This document shows positions 9,195-17,848 of a DNA stretch of 64,000 nucleotides, piece by piece. The notes under the pieces were generated by a model. The model did no database searches. It was given only the letters and a program-made list of their open reading frames with translations, and had not been told where the DNA came from. The position numbers were made by a program, and so were the translations under genes. This stretch comes from Cupriavidus numazuensis (GTDB taxonomy: Bacteria; Pseudomonadota; Gammaproteobacteria; Burkholderiales; Burkholderiaceae): contig NZ_CAJPVI010000002.1 in assembly GCF_905397435.1 (NCBI RefSeq), positions 62,001 through 126,000 on the forward strand, written 5' to 3'. Within the stretch, counting starts at the first letter, position 1. Every line of letters starts with the position of its first letter.

Positions 9195-9915
9195 CGTTCT
9201 TGGCGGGCGCTGCTGTTTCGCCGGCGTAGCCGGCGAGTCACTTTTTGTCCGAGCGACAAAAAGTAACCAAAAAGCGCGTCGTTGCCGCTGGCCATCAATT
9301 CCACGGCGGCAGTCATTCAAACGGCTTTGGACGCCAGCGATGGTGGTCGGCCGTTCCAACCTGCTAACGCTATGTGAGTCAGAACCTGTGCCTCGCGCGG
9401 CACGGCTTTTGGACGATCCCCAAGACGGACTCGGGTACAGCGTTTCAACCAGGTCAGCGGTGGGACGCCTTCGGCTGCGCTGCGCGCACGTCGTTGTCTG
9501 GGGGCAAGCTCGTCAGCGTCGCTGGCGCCCAGGTTCGTCCGAGGTCCTTTCTCTACTTCGCGCATGCCATGCGGGGGCATCGTCACCGAGGCTTGGTTTG
9601 CCGTGAGCCTGTATGCTCAGACTTGAGCTCTGCGCGCAGCGCAGCCGAAGGCGATCACACGATATCGCTCGCAGCAGGGGCCACAGACGCTTGCAGGGCT
9701 CGTTCAATCAGCGCCGTAATCCCACCCACGGTCATGCCCCACGCGGCAGGCAGCGTAACTCACTCTGAAGCCCATACCCGTACAACACCCTCAGCACACT
9801 ACGATAAAAATTCGCCCCTTTGGGGCAACCAAAACGCGTTTTTGGTTACTTTTGTCGCTCGGACAAAAGTGACTCGCCGGCTACGCCGGCGAAACAGCAG
9901 CGCCCGCCAAGAGCG
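9195..9915. repeat. 0.7-kb palindromic repeat element, copy A
   Basis: A non-coding-looking block bounded by terminal inverted repeats of about 80 bases (9195-9275 and 9835-9915). Each terminus contains two small hairpins: CGCCGGC-GTA-GCCGGCG and a GTC/GAC-closed stem flanked by T and A runs around CGAGC. A perfect 22-base inverted repeat lies inside (9466-9487 and 9632-9653). A second copy occurs at 43154-43864 in opposite orientation and matches along its whole length, at roughly 90 percent by eye. No transposase is visible. It fills most of the 1-kb gap between the glycosyltransferase and the MFS gene; 9916-10179 otherwise holds only the MFS promoter region. Confidence 0.85.
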
Positions 9916-10033
9916 ATAACCCCTCCCCCACCAGAATGCCCCCCACCGGCCACACTCATGTATACCCTAACTGAATGGCTCCCAACCCCTCCACCATTCA
10001 CCCCGCCCCAACACTGACGCGCCTTTGCGACCG

Positions 10034-10060
10034 ATACCTGCAAGGTATTCATCAAATACC
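10034..10060. promoter_or_regulatory. Overlapping inverted repeats upstream of the MFS gene (operator candidate)
   Basis: ATACCT-GCA-AGGTAT (10034-10048) overlaps GGTATT-CATCA-AATACC (10044-10060), giving three alternating half-sites about 120 bases before the transporter start. The second palindrome has the same half-sites and spacing as one in the hipBA promoter at 26863-26879. The cognate regulator is unknown. Confidence 0.5.
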
Positions 10061-10179
10061 CATTCAGTGTTGGACTGTCCTTCCAGACCACTCCTATTCT
10101 CCACGCCAGAAGACGTGCCGCCGGCAACGTCGCGATCCCGACGCCAGAAGCGGGACCCTTGGACGACAGGAGACAGGTA

Positions 10180-11556
10180 GTGAGACAGATCGATGTGTAT
10201 GCGGTGGCGGACGGCGCCACCTTCAACCGCTTCCATGCAGGCGTGCTGTTCTGGTGCGCGCTGATCATCATTTTCGACGGCTATGACCTGGCAGTGGCCG
10301 GCATTGCGCTGCCGGCCATCATGAAGGACATGGGGGTGTCGGCGACGCACGCGGGCTTCATGGTCAGCTCGGCGCTGTTCGGCATGATGTTCGGGGCCAT
10401 CTTCCTCGGCACGATTGCCGACCGCATCGGCCGGCGCAAGGCCATTGCCATTTGCATCCTGCTGTTCAGCGTGTTCACCGCCGCGGCGGGCCTGACCCAT
10501 GATCCGATGGTGTTCGCCGCGAGCCGCTTCCTGGCCGGGCTCGGGATCGGCGGCGTCATGCCCAATGTGGTGGCGCAGATGACCGAGTACTCGCCGCGCC
10601 GCATCCGCGGCACGCTGGTGACGCTGATGTTCAGCGGCTATTCCGTCGGCGGCATGCTGGCCGCGCTGCTCGGCAAGCAACTGCTGGAGCAGTACGGCTG
10701 GCAGTCGGTGTTTCTGGCGGCCGGTGCGCCGGCGCTGCTGGTGCCGCTGATCCTCAGCAAGCTGCCCGACTCCATGCCTTTCCTGCTGCGCACCGGACAG
10801 CACGACGCCGTGCGCAAGATCCTGCGTGCGATCGACCCGGCGCGTCCCTGCCGTGACGACGACCGCCTCGTCCTGCCGGACGCCTGCGCAGGCGGCAAGG
10901 CCGCCGTGGGCGAGCTGTTCCGCGAAGGGCGCGGCTTCAGCACGCTGATGTTCTGGCTGGCCTTCTTCATGTGCCTGTTCATGGTCTACGCGCTCAGTTC
11001 GTGGCTGACCAAGCTGATGGCGTCGGCCGGCTACAGCCTGGGCTCCGCGCTGACCTTCGTGCTGGTGCTGAACATCGGCGGCATGTTGGGTGCCATCGGC
11101 GGCGGCTGGCTGGCGGATCGCTTCAGCATCAAGTACGTGCTGATGGCCATGTACGCGCTGGCCGCGGTGTCGATCGCGCTGCTCGGCTACAAGGTGCCCA
11201 CGCCGGTGCTGTTCCTGCTGGTGGGCCTGGCCGGTGCATCGACGATCGGCACGCAGATCGTTACCTATGCCTATGCGGGGCAGTTCTACCCGGTGGCTGC
11301 GCGTTCGACGGGCATCGGCTGGGCCTCGGGCGTGGGGCGTGCGGGCGCCATTCTCGCGCCGATCGTGATCGGTGTGCTGGTCGGCATGGCGTTGCCACTC
11401 GAGCAGAACTTCCTCGCCATTGCGGTACCCGCTGTGGTGGCCGTGCTGGCGGTCGGGGGCATCGACCATCGGCGTGCCGCATCGGTGGGCGCTGCGCCGT
11501 CTGCACAGGCCGTGCCGGCGCCGAAGGGCTACGCCGCTTCCCGCGCCGAGGGCTGA
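10180..11556 (+). CDS. MFS transporter, aromatic acid:H+ symporter (AAHS) type
   Basis: 458 residues from the GTG at 10180, chosen because AGGAGA sits 6 bases before it. Twelve membrane helices are apparent. The first carries DGYDLAVAGIALP, the AAHS hallmark seen in BenK/PcaK-type benzoate and protocatechuate carriers; the loop 2-3 motif GTIADRIGRRKA is the MFS signature. It should import an aromatic or related carboxylate with protons. The neighbouring MocR regulator is convergent rather than divergent, and no ring-cleavage genes are adjacent, so the substrate cannot be fixed. Palindromes at 10034-10060 probably mark its operator. Confidence 0.85.
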   Translation: MRQIDVYAVADGATFNRFHAGVLFWCALIIIFDGYDLAVAGIALPAIMKDMGVSATHAGFMVSSALFGMMFGAIFLGTIADRIGRRKAIAICILLFSVFTAAAGLTHDPMVFAASRFLAGLGIGGVMPNVVAQMTEYSPRRIRGTLVTLMFSGYSVGGMLAALLGKQLLEQYGWQSVFLAAGAPALLVPLILSKLPDSMPFLLRTGQHDAVRKILRAIDPARPCRDDDRLVLPDACAGGKAAVGELFREGRGFSTLMFWLAFFMCLFMVYALSSWLTKLMASAGYSLGSALTFVLVLNIGGMLGAIGGGWLADRFSIKYVLMAMYALAAVSIALLGYKVPTPVLFLLVGLAGASTIGTQIVTYAYAGQFYPVAARSTGIGWASGVGRAGAILAPIVIGVLVGMALPLEQNFLAIAVPAVVAVLAVGGIDHRRAASVGAAPSAQAVPAPKGYAASRAEG

Positions 11557-11562
11557 TCCCCG

Positions 11563-13011
11563 TTACGGCCGCGTGCCGGCCACCGCGCCGGCCAACCGGC
11601 CCAGCGTGGCCAGCGCGGTTTCGGCACGCTTGTCCCACTCGTGTCCGTAGTTGAGCCGCAGGCAATTGCGGAAGCTGTGCCGCGCCGAGAAGATCGGCCC
11701 CGGCGCGATGCTGATGCCGTGCGACAGCGCCAGCTGTTGCAGCGCCAGCGTGTCGGTGCCTTCGGGCAGTTCGATCCACAGGAAATACCCGCCCGCCGGG
11801 CGCGTGGCGCGCGTGCCGGGCGGGAAGTGCCGCGCCACTGCCTGCGCCACGGCATCCTGCCGCAACATCAGCGCGTGCCTGAGCTGGCGCAGGTGCCGGT
11901 CATAACCGCCTTTTTCCAGATACGCCGCAATGGCCACCTGCGCGGGCGCCGAGCCGGCCAGCGTCGTGGTCAGCTTGAGCCGCGCGACTTCGCGCGCGAA
12001 GCGGCCCGGCGCGGCCCAGCCCACGCGATAGCCGGGCGCCAGACACTTCGAGAACGATGCGCAGTGCATGACCAGCCCGGCCTTGTCGAAGGCCTTGGCC
12101 GGTGTGGGCCGCCGCGTGCCGAAGTAGAGCTCGCCATAAACGTCATCTTCGATCAGCGGTACCTCATACCGCGCCAACAATTCGACTAGTGCCTGCTTCT
12201 TCGCATCGGGCATCAGCGAGCCAAGCGGGTTCTGGAAGTTGGTCATGAGCCAGCACGCCTTCGGGCGGTGCCGCTGCAGCGCCTGCTCCAGCGCACCCAG
12301 CTCGATGCCCTCGCGCGGATGCGTGGGCACTTCGATGGCAGAGAGGCCGCAACGCTCCAGCGCCTGAAGTGCCGCGTAAAACGTCGGGCTTTCGATCACC
12401 ACCGCATCGCCGGGCCGCGTGACGGCCATCAGGCAGAGGTTCAATGCCTCCAGCGCGCCGTTGGTCACGACGATCTCGTCGGCCTGCACGGTCAGCCCGT
12501 CGGCCAGGTAGCGCAGCGCGATCTGGCGGCGCAGGTTTGCATTGCCGGGCGTGAGGTCGTCGACACTGGCCCACGGGTCGAGCTTCTGCACGGTCGTGGC
12601 CATGGTCTTGGCCAGGCGCTGCATCGGGAACAGCAGGGGGCTTGGGAACGCCGAGCCGAACGGGACCACGTCGCGCCGCATGGTGGATTCCAGCACCTTG
12701 AAGACCAGTTCGCTGACATCGACCGGGCCGGATTCCTGCACCGGCGCCGATGGCGTTTCCGCCTCCGGCGCCAGCTGGCGCGAGCCCGTGGCCACGTAGT
12801 AGCCCGACCGCTCGCGCGCGCGGATCAGGCCCCGCGCCTCGAGCAGGTAGTAGGCCTGGAACACGGTCGACTGGCTTACGCCGCGGCCGGTGCTGGCCTG
12901 GCGGACCGACGGCAGCCGATCGCCGAGGCGCAGCACGCCGGCATGGATGGACTGGGCGATGTCCTCCGCCAGTTCTTCATAGCGGGTCATCTGCCGGGGG
13001 GCGCCTGTCAT
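11563..13011 (-). CDS. MocR-type regulator (GntR HTH + aminotransferase-like domain)
   Basis: 482 residues from the ATG at 13011, preceded by AAAGGA 9 bases upstream; a second in-frame ATG ten codons earlier is possible. The N-terminus is a GntR winged helix (YEELAEDIAQSIHAG, then GDRLPSVRQ and SQSTVFQAYYLLEARG). After a linker follows a fold-type I aminotransferase-like domain with the PLP lysine in CASFSKCLAPGYRVGW (about residue 323). MocR proteins bind PLP as a sensor and often control vitamin B6, GABA or transport genes. The gene ends 6 bases from the convergent MFS stop. Its target may instead be the divergent oxidase operon or itself. Confidence 0.88.
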   Translation of the reverse strand: MTGAPRQMTRYEELAEDIAQSIHAGVLRLGDRLPSVRQASTGRGVSQSTVFQAYYLLEARGLIRARERSGYYVATGSRQLAPEAETPSAPVQESGPVDVSELVFKVLESTMRRDVVPFGSAFPSPLLFPMQRLAKTMATTVQKLDPWASVDDLTPGNANLRRQIALRYLADGLTVQADEIVVTNGALEALNLCLMAVTRPGDAVVIESPTFYAALQALERCGLSAIEVPTHPREGIELGALEQALQRHRPKACWLMTNFQNPLGSLMPDAKKQALVELLARYEVPLIEDDVYGELYFGTRRPTPAKAFDKAGLVMHCASFSKCLAPGYRVGWAAPGRFAREVARLKLTTTLAGSAPAQVAIAAYLEKGGYDRHLRQLRHALMLRQDAVAQAVARHFPPGTRATRPAGGYFLWIELPEGTDTLALQQLALSHGISIAPGPIFSARHSFRNCLRLNYGHEWDKRAETALATLGRLAGAVAGTRP

Positions 13012-13262
13012 CTGATCTTGTCCTTTTCTAGGTTTCATCAACTGTAATGGATGCAGGCAGTCCCCACAAACCTGGCCACAGGCTCGGGCCCTGTATTGGG
13101 AAATTCAGGCGGCACTGCGACAAAACGTAGCACGCCGGCAAGCACTGCTCCGGTAATTTCCGCCAGTTTTGCTGCTGTTGCACCAGAGTTGGCCCCTCTA
13201 GCATTGGCCGGATAATTCCCCGGAAGCAGCCCCCACATGCTTCCGATTTGCCCCCGAATGCC

Positions 13263-14855
13263 ATGGACCCCACAAGCCTGCTGCTGCTTACCTTCCTGCT
13301 CTCGATCGGCGGCCTGTTCGCCTTTATCTGGTCGCTGAGGAAGGGCCTGTTCGACCTGGAGTCGAGCGGCGCCCGGACCATCTTCGCGAGCGGCGAGGTC
13401 GGCCGGCCCGAAGACCCCTCGGGTGTGAGCGCGACGATGGCCGCTGACGCCGACCTGGCCGAGGAGCTCGCTGCGCGCGCCGAAGCCGACCGATCCAGCG
13501 CCTTGCCGGCCCTGTTGCTGCTTAGCTGTGCCGTGGTCTGGCTGGTCGTGGCGTCGGCCGCCGGGCTGGTCAGCTCCCTCAAGCTGCACCTGCCGGACTT
13601 CCTGACGAGCCAGGCGTGGCAGACGTTTGGCCGCATGCGCGTGCTGCACCTGAACGCGGTGGCCTACGGCTGGGCGCCGATGGGCCTGCTGGGCCTGGCG
13701 ATCTGGATGATGCCGCGCCTCTTGCGCACACCGTTGAGCGGCGGACGCTTCGCGCTGATCGGCACGCTGATCTGGAACGCGGGGCTTGTGGCCGGGCTCG
13801 GCGCCATTGCGAGCGGCATCAACGCAGGCATGGAATGGCTGGAGATCCCATGGCAGATCGGCCTGCTGTTCGCCGTGGGCGGCATGCTGATCGGCGTGCC
13901 GCTGGTGCTGATGCTGCAGCGGCGCCAGGTGCATCACCTCTACGTGTCGGTGTGGTACATGGGCGCGGCGCTGTTCTGGTTCCCGGTGCTCTACATCGTC
14001 GCCAAGGTGCCGGGCGTGCATTTCGGCGTGGAGCAGGCGACCATGAACTGGTGGTTCGGCCATAACGTGCTCGGGCTGTTCTACACGCCGCTGTCGATTG
14101 CCGCGGTGTATTACTTCCTGCCCAAGGTCATCGGCAAGCCGGTGCAGTCGTACAACCTGTCGCTGCTCGGCTTCTGGACGCTGGCGTTCTTCTATGGGCA
14201 GGTCGGCGCGCACCACCTGATCGGCGGGCCGATTCCCGGCTGGCTGATCACGCTGTCGATCGTGCAGAGCGTGATGATGATCATCCCGGTGGTCGCGTTC
14301 TCGGTGAACCAGCACCTGACGCTCAAGGGCCATTTCGGCGTGCTCAGGCGTTCGCCGACGCTACGCTTCGTGGTGCTCGGCGCGATCATGTACACGCTGG
14401 CGTCGGTGCAGGGCTCGTTCGAGGCACTGCGCTCGCTCAACGCCATCACGCACTTCACGCATTTCACCGTCGCACACGCGCACCTGGGCATGTATGGCTT
14501 CGTGTCGATGGTGATCTTCGGCGGCATCTATTTCGCCATGCCGCGTATCGTCGATGCGCCGTGGCCGAAGCCCGCGCTGATCGCCGCACACTTCTGGCTC
14601 GTCGTGGCCGGCTTCGCGATCTACCTCGTGACGCTGACGATCGGCGGCGTGCTGCAGGGCCTGGCGCTGCTGAATCCCGCGCGGCCGTTCATGGAATCGG
14701 TTGCGGTGACCTTGCCCTGGCTGCAGGGGCGCTCGATCGGCGGCGCGCTGATGACGCTGGGCCACCTTGTCTTTGCCTTCCACTTCGCGCTGATGGCGTT
14801 CCGTCCCGCCACGCTGCCGCAGCGCGATCGCATGGTTTCCGAATCCCTGGCCTGA
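13263..14855 (+). CDS. C-family (cbb3-like) cytochrome oxidase catalytic subunit with N-terminal CcoS-like fusion
   Basis: 530 residues. Residues 1 to about 50 form one membrane helix followed by WSLRKGLFDLESSGARTIF, which resembles CcoS, the small oxidase-assembly protein. Residues from about 85 are a 12-helix CcoN-like core. The haem/copper ligands are visible in HLNAVAYGW (about 127), WWFGHNVLGLF (about 266), YGQVGAHHLIGG (about 317) and FTVAHAHLGMYGF (about 404). It would reduce oxygen at a haem-CuB site in the inner membrane. The loop after AHAH departs from ordinary CcoN (GHVHSGALGW) toward the NorB style, marking a divergent subfamily. It heads an operon with CcoO, cytochrome c and SCO proteins; CcoP and CcoQ are absent. 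Confidence 0.82.
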   Translation: MDPTSLLLLTFLLSIGGLFAFIWSLRKGLFDLESSGARTIFASGEVGRPEDPSGVSATMAADADLAEELAARAEADRSSALPALLLLSCAVVWLVVASAAGLVSSLKLHLPDFLTSQAWQTFGRMRVLHLNAVAYGWAPMGLLGLAIWMMPRLLRTPLSGGRFALIGTLIWNAGLVAGLGAIASGINAGMEWLEIPWQIGLLFAVGGMLIGVPLVLMLQRRQVHHLYVSVWYMGAALFWFPVLYIVAKVPGVHFGVEQATMNWWFGHNVLGLFYTPLSIAAVYYFLPKVIGKPVQSYNLSLLGFWTLAFFYGQVGAHHLIGGPIPGWLITLSIVQSVMMIIPVVAFSVNQHLTLKGHFGVLRRSPTLRFVVLGAIMYTLASVQGSFEALRSLNAITHFTHFTVAHAHLGMYGFVSMVIFGGIYFAMPRIVDAPWPKPALIAAHFWLVVAGFAIYLVTLTIGGVLQGLALLNPARPFMESVAVTLPWLQGRSIGGALMTLGHLVFAFHFALMAFRPATLPQRDRMVSESLA

Positions 14856-14868
14856 ACGACCGACGACG

Positions 14869-15546
14869 ATGGAAAACGAACTCAAGCTCGTAGGCGGCGC
14901 GATGGTGACGCTGTCGCTGGCGACCTGCGCCATGATCGTGGTGCCGTTCCTGCAACTGAAGGATGTGCCGGCGCCAAAGGAACTCGCGCCTTACAGCAGC
15001 GCGCAATTGCGCGGCCGGCAAATCTACATGGCCAACGGCTGCATTGCCTGCCATACGCAGCAGCCGAGTTCCACGGGCGCCGGCATTGCCGATGCGCAGC
15101 GCGGCTGGGGCCGGCCGTCGGTCGCAGCGGACTATCACTACGACGATCCGCCGCTGCTCGGCACCATGCGCACTGGCCCCGATCTCTTCAATATCGGCGT
15201 GCGCCAGCCGAGTGCGGACTGGCACCTGGGCCACCTCTACCAGCCGCGCGCGTATGTGCCGGGCAGCATCATGCCGGCCTATCCCTTCCTGTTCGAGACG
15301 AAGGATAGCGACGCCGTCGGCAAGGACGACCGCGTGGTGTCGCTGCCGCCGGGCACCGCGCCGGCCGGCAAGACCATCGTGGCCACGCCGCAGGCGCTGG
15401 ACCTGGTGGCGTACCTGACCGGCTTGCGCCATACCTATCCCGTTCTGACCCCGACCGAGGCGAGCGTGGCCAACGGCCTCGCACTTGCCGCCAGCACCAA
15501 GAAGAGCCATGCCCCAGATGAAGCCCGAGCCCAGCCACAAGACTGA
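14869..15546 (+). CDS. CcoO-like monohaem cytochrome c subunit
   Basis: 225 residues. An N-terminal membrane anchor (about 9-28) is followed by a haem-binding CIACH (about residues 57-61) and the CcoO signatures TMRTGPDLFNIG, DWHLGHLYQPRAYVPGSIMP and AYPFLF. It passes electrons to the catalytic subunit. It starts 13 bases after the catalytic gene and overlaps the next cytochrome gene. It is close to the usual CcoO length and pattern, which is the strongest argument that the complex is an oxidase rather than a nitric oxide reductase. Confidence 0.85.
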   Translation: MENELKLVGGAMVTLSLATCAMIVVPFLQLKDVPAPKELAPYSSAQLRGRQIYMANGCIACHTQQPSSTGAGIADAQRGWGRPSVAADYHYDDPPLLGTMRTGPDLFNIGVRQPSADWHLGHLYQPRAYVPGSIMPAYPFLFETKDSDAVGKDDRVVSLPPGTAPAGKTIVATPQALDLVAYLTGLRHTYPVLTPTEASVANGLALAASTKKSHAPDEARAQPQD

Positions 15547-16111
15547 ACACGCCGACCCGCACGAGCAGCACAACCCGGTGCCGAAGATCGTGCTCGGCCT
15601 CGTGGCCGGGCTCGTGGTCTGGGCCGCCAGCTATATCTGGACCGAACGCGCGGACGGCCTTGCGCAGCTTGGCGATCGCCGCGACACGCGGGCACTCGCA
15701 GCCCAGGGTGCGGCCGGGGGCGCCCGCGTGGCCGATGGCAAGCAGCTGTTCGCCGCGAACTGCCAGGCCTGCCACCAGGCCACTGGGCAAGGCCTGCCCG
15801 GCGTATTCCCGCCGCTGGCGGGATCGTCGCTGGTGACGGGGGATCCGGTCGTGCTGTCGCAGATCGTGCTGCACGGCCTGACCGGGCCCATCGATATCCT
15901 CGGGGCGACCTACAACGGCGCGATGCCCGCCTTCGGCGAGCAACTGAGCGATGCCGAGCTGGCCGCGGTGCTCACGCATATCCGCAGCGAGTGGGGCAAC
16001 CAGGCGCCTGCGATCGATGCAGTGGCCGTTGCCGCGGCCCGCAAGTGGAGTGCATCGCGCAAGGACCCGTGGCATAGCGACGAGTTGCACACGCTGGCCG
16101 GGGCGCAGTGA
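15509..16111 (+). CDS. Membrane-anchored monohaem cytochrome c (CcoP substitute)
   Basis: 200 residues from the ATG at 15509, inside the 3' end of the ccoO-like gene (38-base overlap). A single helix (VPKIVLGLVAGLVVWAASYI) anchors a class I cytochrome c domain with NCQACHQATGQG near residue 84 and the axial methionine in YNGAMPAFGEQLSD. It has one haem site where CcoP has two, so it probably replaces CcoP as the electron-entry subunit. The stop overlaps the next start (TGATG). Confidence 0.82.
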   Translation: MPQMKPEPSHKTEHADPHEQHNPVPKIVLGLVAGLVVWAASYIWTERADGLAQLGDRRDTRALAAQGAAGGARVADGKQLFAANCQACHQATGQGLPGVFPPLAGSSLVTGDPVVLSQIVLHGLTGPIDILGATYNGAMPAFGEQLSDAELAAVLTHIRSEWGNQAPAIDAVAVAAARKWSASRKDPWHSDELHTLAGAQ

Positions 16112-16737
16112 TGACCGGCGGCTGGCGAGGCACTATCGTTGCGGCCGCCTTCGTCAGTGCGCTGTCAGTGATCGCGTTCGGCCATGCGACACGCGGCTTC
16201 CGTGTGGTGACGTCGGACGGCGCGAGGCAATTTGACCTGGCGCGTGCGCCGGTCGCATTGCCCGACGTGATATTGGCTGATGCCTCCGGGCATCGTGTCC
16301 GCTTGCGGGAGCCTGGCAACGCGCACCGGCAGACACTCGTCACGTTCATCTATACGCACTGCCTGACTGTCTGCCGCAGCAGTGCGTCCGGGCAGGCGTA
16401 CCTGCAGGCGCAACTCGTCGCGCGCGGCCTTGCGGATCACTACCAGTTGCTGGCCATCAGCTTTGACCCGAGTCGCGACACACCCGATGTGCTCCGCGCC
16501 TATGGCCGCAAGCAGGGCGCCGATCCTGCCGTCTGGCGCATGGCCACCGTGGCTGACGCTGCGGACATGCCGGCGCTGCTGAAGGCGTTCGGCGTCGTCG
16601 TGCTGCCCGATGGCCGCGGCGACTATGTCCACAACGCCGCGCATTTCCTGATCGACGGGCAGGGCAGGCTGGCCCGCGCCTACGACATCGACCGGCCCGA
16701 CGCGGTGCTGGCCGACATCGTCCATGCGCAGCGTTGA
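16111..16737 (+). CDS. SCO1/SenC/PrrC-type copper chaperone
   Basis: 208 residues from the ATG that overlaps the preceding stop. An N-terminal hydrophobic segment exports and anchors the protein. The thioredoxin-fold copper motif CLTVC (CxxxC) occurs in FIYTHCLTVCRSS, with the distal copper-ligand histidine in YVHNAAHFLID. SCO proteins deliver copper to haem-copper oxidases in the periplasm, which fits its place in this oxidase operon. Confidence 0.85.
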   Translation: MTGGWRGTIVAAAFVSALSVIAFGHATRGFRVVTSDGARQFDLARAPVALPDVILADASGHRVRLREPGNAHRQTLVTFIYTHCLTVCRSSASGQAYLQAQLVARGLADHYQLLAISFDPSRDTPDVLRAYGRKQGADPAVWRMATVADAADMPALLKAFGVVVLPDGRGDYVHNAAHFLIDGQGRLARAYDIDRPDAVLADIVHAQR

Positions 16738-17302
16738 GCGGTCGGCATGGGTCTTGCTGCCCGGCATGGGGCTGGCCGCGCTCGCGCTGCTGCGTGGATG
16801 GCTGGAAGCATCCATGGTGCGGCATATGGCGATCGAGCTGCCGCTGCTGCTCGCGCTGGGTATCGTCGCTGCGATGTATTCGGGCGGGAACGCGCATGCT
16901 TTTGCACGCTGGAACCAGCGCGGCTTGCCCGGCCTGGTGGCCGCAACGGCTATCACCAGCTACTGGATGCTTCCTGTCGCGCTGGACCTTGCCGTGCTCG
17001 ATCCGCGCTGGTCCGTCGCCAAGGTCGCAAGCATGATCGTGGCTGGCTTCGCGTGGCGTGTGTCGTGGCCGCGTGCGGGCGTCGTACTGCAGGCGTTCTT
17101 CGTGATCAACTGGAGCGCCATGACGCTGGTCGCGGGGCTGCTCTACCAGGACGCGCCGCAACAGCTTTGCAGCGTGTATCTGGCGGACCAGCAGGGCGCG
17201 GCGGGCCGCGCGCTGGTCGTCTTTGCCGTCGCGGGGCTGGCCGCCTGGATGGTGTCGTTGATACGCAGACTGGCCCGCGATGAAGCGGGTCTGCGGATCT
17301 GA
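16724..17302 (+). CDS. Uncharacterised membrane protein of the oxidase operon
   Basis: 192 residues with about five hydrophobic helices and conserved-looking short loops (MYSGGNAHAFARWNQRG, FVINWSAMTLVAGLLYQ). It overlaps the SCO gene by 14 bases and ends the operon, so it is probably co-translated and may help assemble or insert the oxidase. The helix number and context recall CtaG-type assembly proteins, but I see no decisive motif and leave the function open. Confidence 0.6.
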   Translation: MRSVERSAWVLLPGMGLAALALLRGWLEASMVRHMAIELPLLLALGIVAAMYSGGNAHAFARWNQRGLPGLVAATAITSYWMLPVALDLAVLDPRWSVAKVASMIVAGFAWRVSWPRAGVVLQAFFVINWSAMTLVAGLLYQDAPQQLCSVYLADQQGAAGRALVVFAVAGLAAWMVSLIRRLARDEAGLRI

Positions 17303-17314
17303 AGGCTATGCGGG

Positions 17315-17848
17315 CTATGCGCGCGAAACGGGTGCCAGCGGCTTTCGGTAAGCGCGCTGGTAATGCACGGTGAACGACTTCAGCGCCGCGAGCGCGGCCT
17401 CGGGATCATGGCCGGGCTTGACCGCGAAACTGTCGAAGCCGCAGCGCGCGAGGTAGTGCACGGTGTCGATCATCACGTCGCCAACCGCGCGCAGCTCGCC
17501 ATGCCAGCCGTATTGCGTGCGCAGCAGTTGCGCGAGCGAATAGCCGCGCCCGTCGGTGTAGACCGGGAAGTCGATGGCGATATGCGCGATGCCGGCCGGG
17601 TCGATCGTGTGCGCGCCAGGTTCGAGCAGCGCCTCGGGATCCGCATCGGACGGCAGATAGACCGCCACGGCATGCTGCCGCGTGCGCAGCTGGTGACGAT
17701 GCGCTTGCCAGGTCTGCAGCGTGACCAGCCAGCCCGCGCTGTCGGGCGGCAGCGGCGCTGCGGTGCCATCCTCCGCGACGTGCGCCTGCCACGCGTCGGA
17801 TTCCAGCGTGCCGTTGCGAATGACGTTGAGTTGCAGTGCGTCAGACAC
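17315..17848 (-). CDS. DUF934 family protein coupled to the CysI-type reductase
   Basis: 177 residues from the GTG at 17848, which overlaps the 3' end of the reductase gene by 8 bases. Typical COG3749/DUF934 motifs are present: FPVYTDGRGYSLAQLLR, GELRAVGDVMIDT and YLARCGFDSFAV. The family is nearly always next to cysI- and cysH-type genes in beta-proteobacteria and is presumed to help sulfite reduction or electron delivery, but its biochemistry is unsettled. Downstream cys genes usual in relatives (cysH, cysD, cysN) are not here; a convergent gene ends 12 bases away. Confidence 0.85.
   Translation of the reverse strand: MSDALQLNVIRNGTLESDAWQAHVAEDGTAAPLPPDSAGWLVTLQTWQAHRHQLRTRQHAVAVYLPSDADPEALLEPGAHTIDPAGIAHIAIDFPVYTDGRGYSLAQLLRTQYGWHGELRAVGDVMIDTVHYLARCGFDSFAVKPGHDPEAALAALKSFTVHYQRAYRKPLAPVSRA

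Noticed and set aside
9374..9919. A 181-residue frame in repeat element A (start MSQNLCLARHGFW) and its shortened counterpart at 43311-43688
   Set aside because: The frames share a start but diverge by frameshift between copies, and they run through terminal inverted repeats. Conservation is at the DNA level, not the protein level.
13263..14855. Assignment as nitric oxide reductase NorB
   Set aside because: The AHAHLGMYG loop is NorB-like, but the CcoS-like N-terminus, the CcoO-like second subunit and the SCO gene favour a C-family oxidase.
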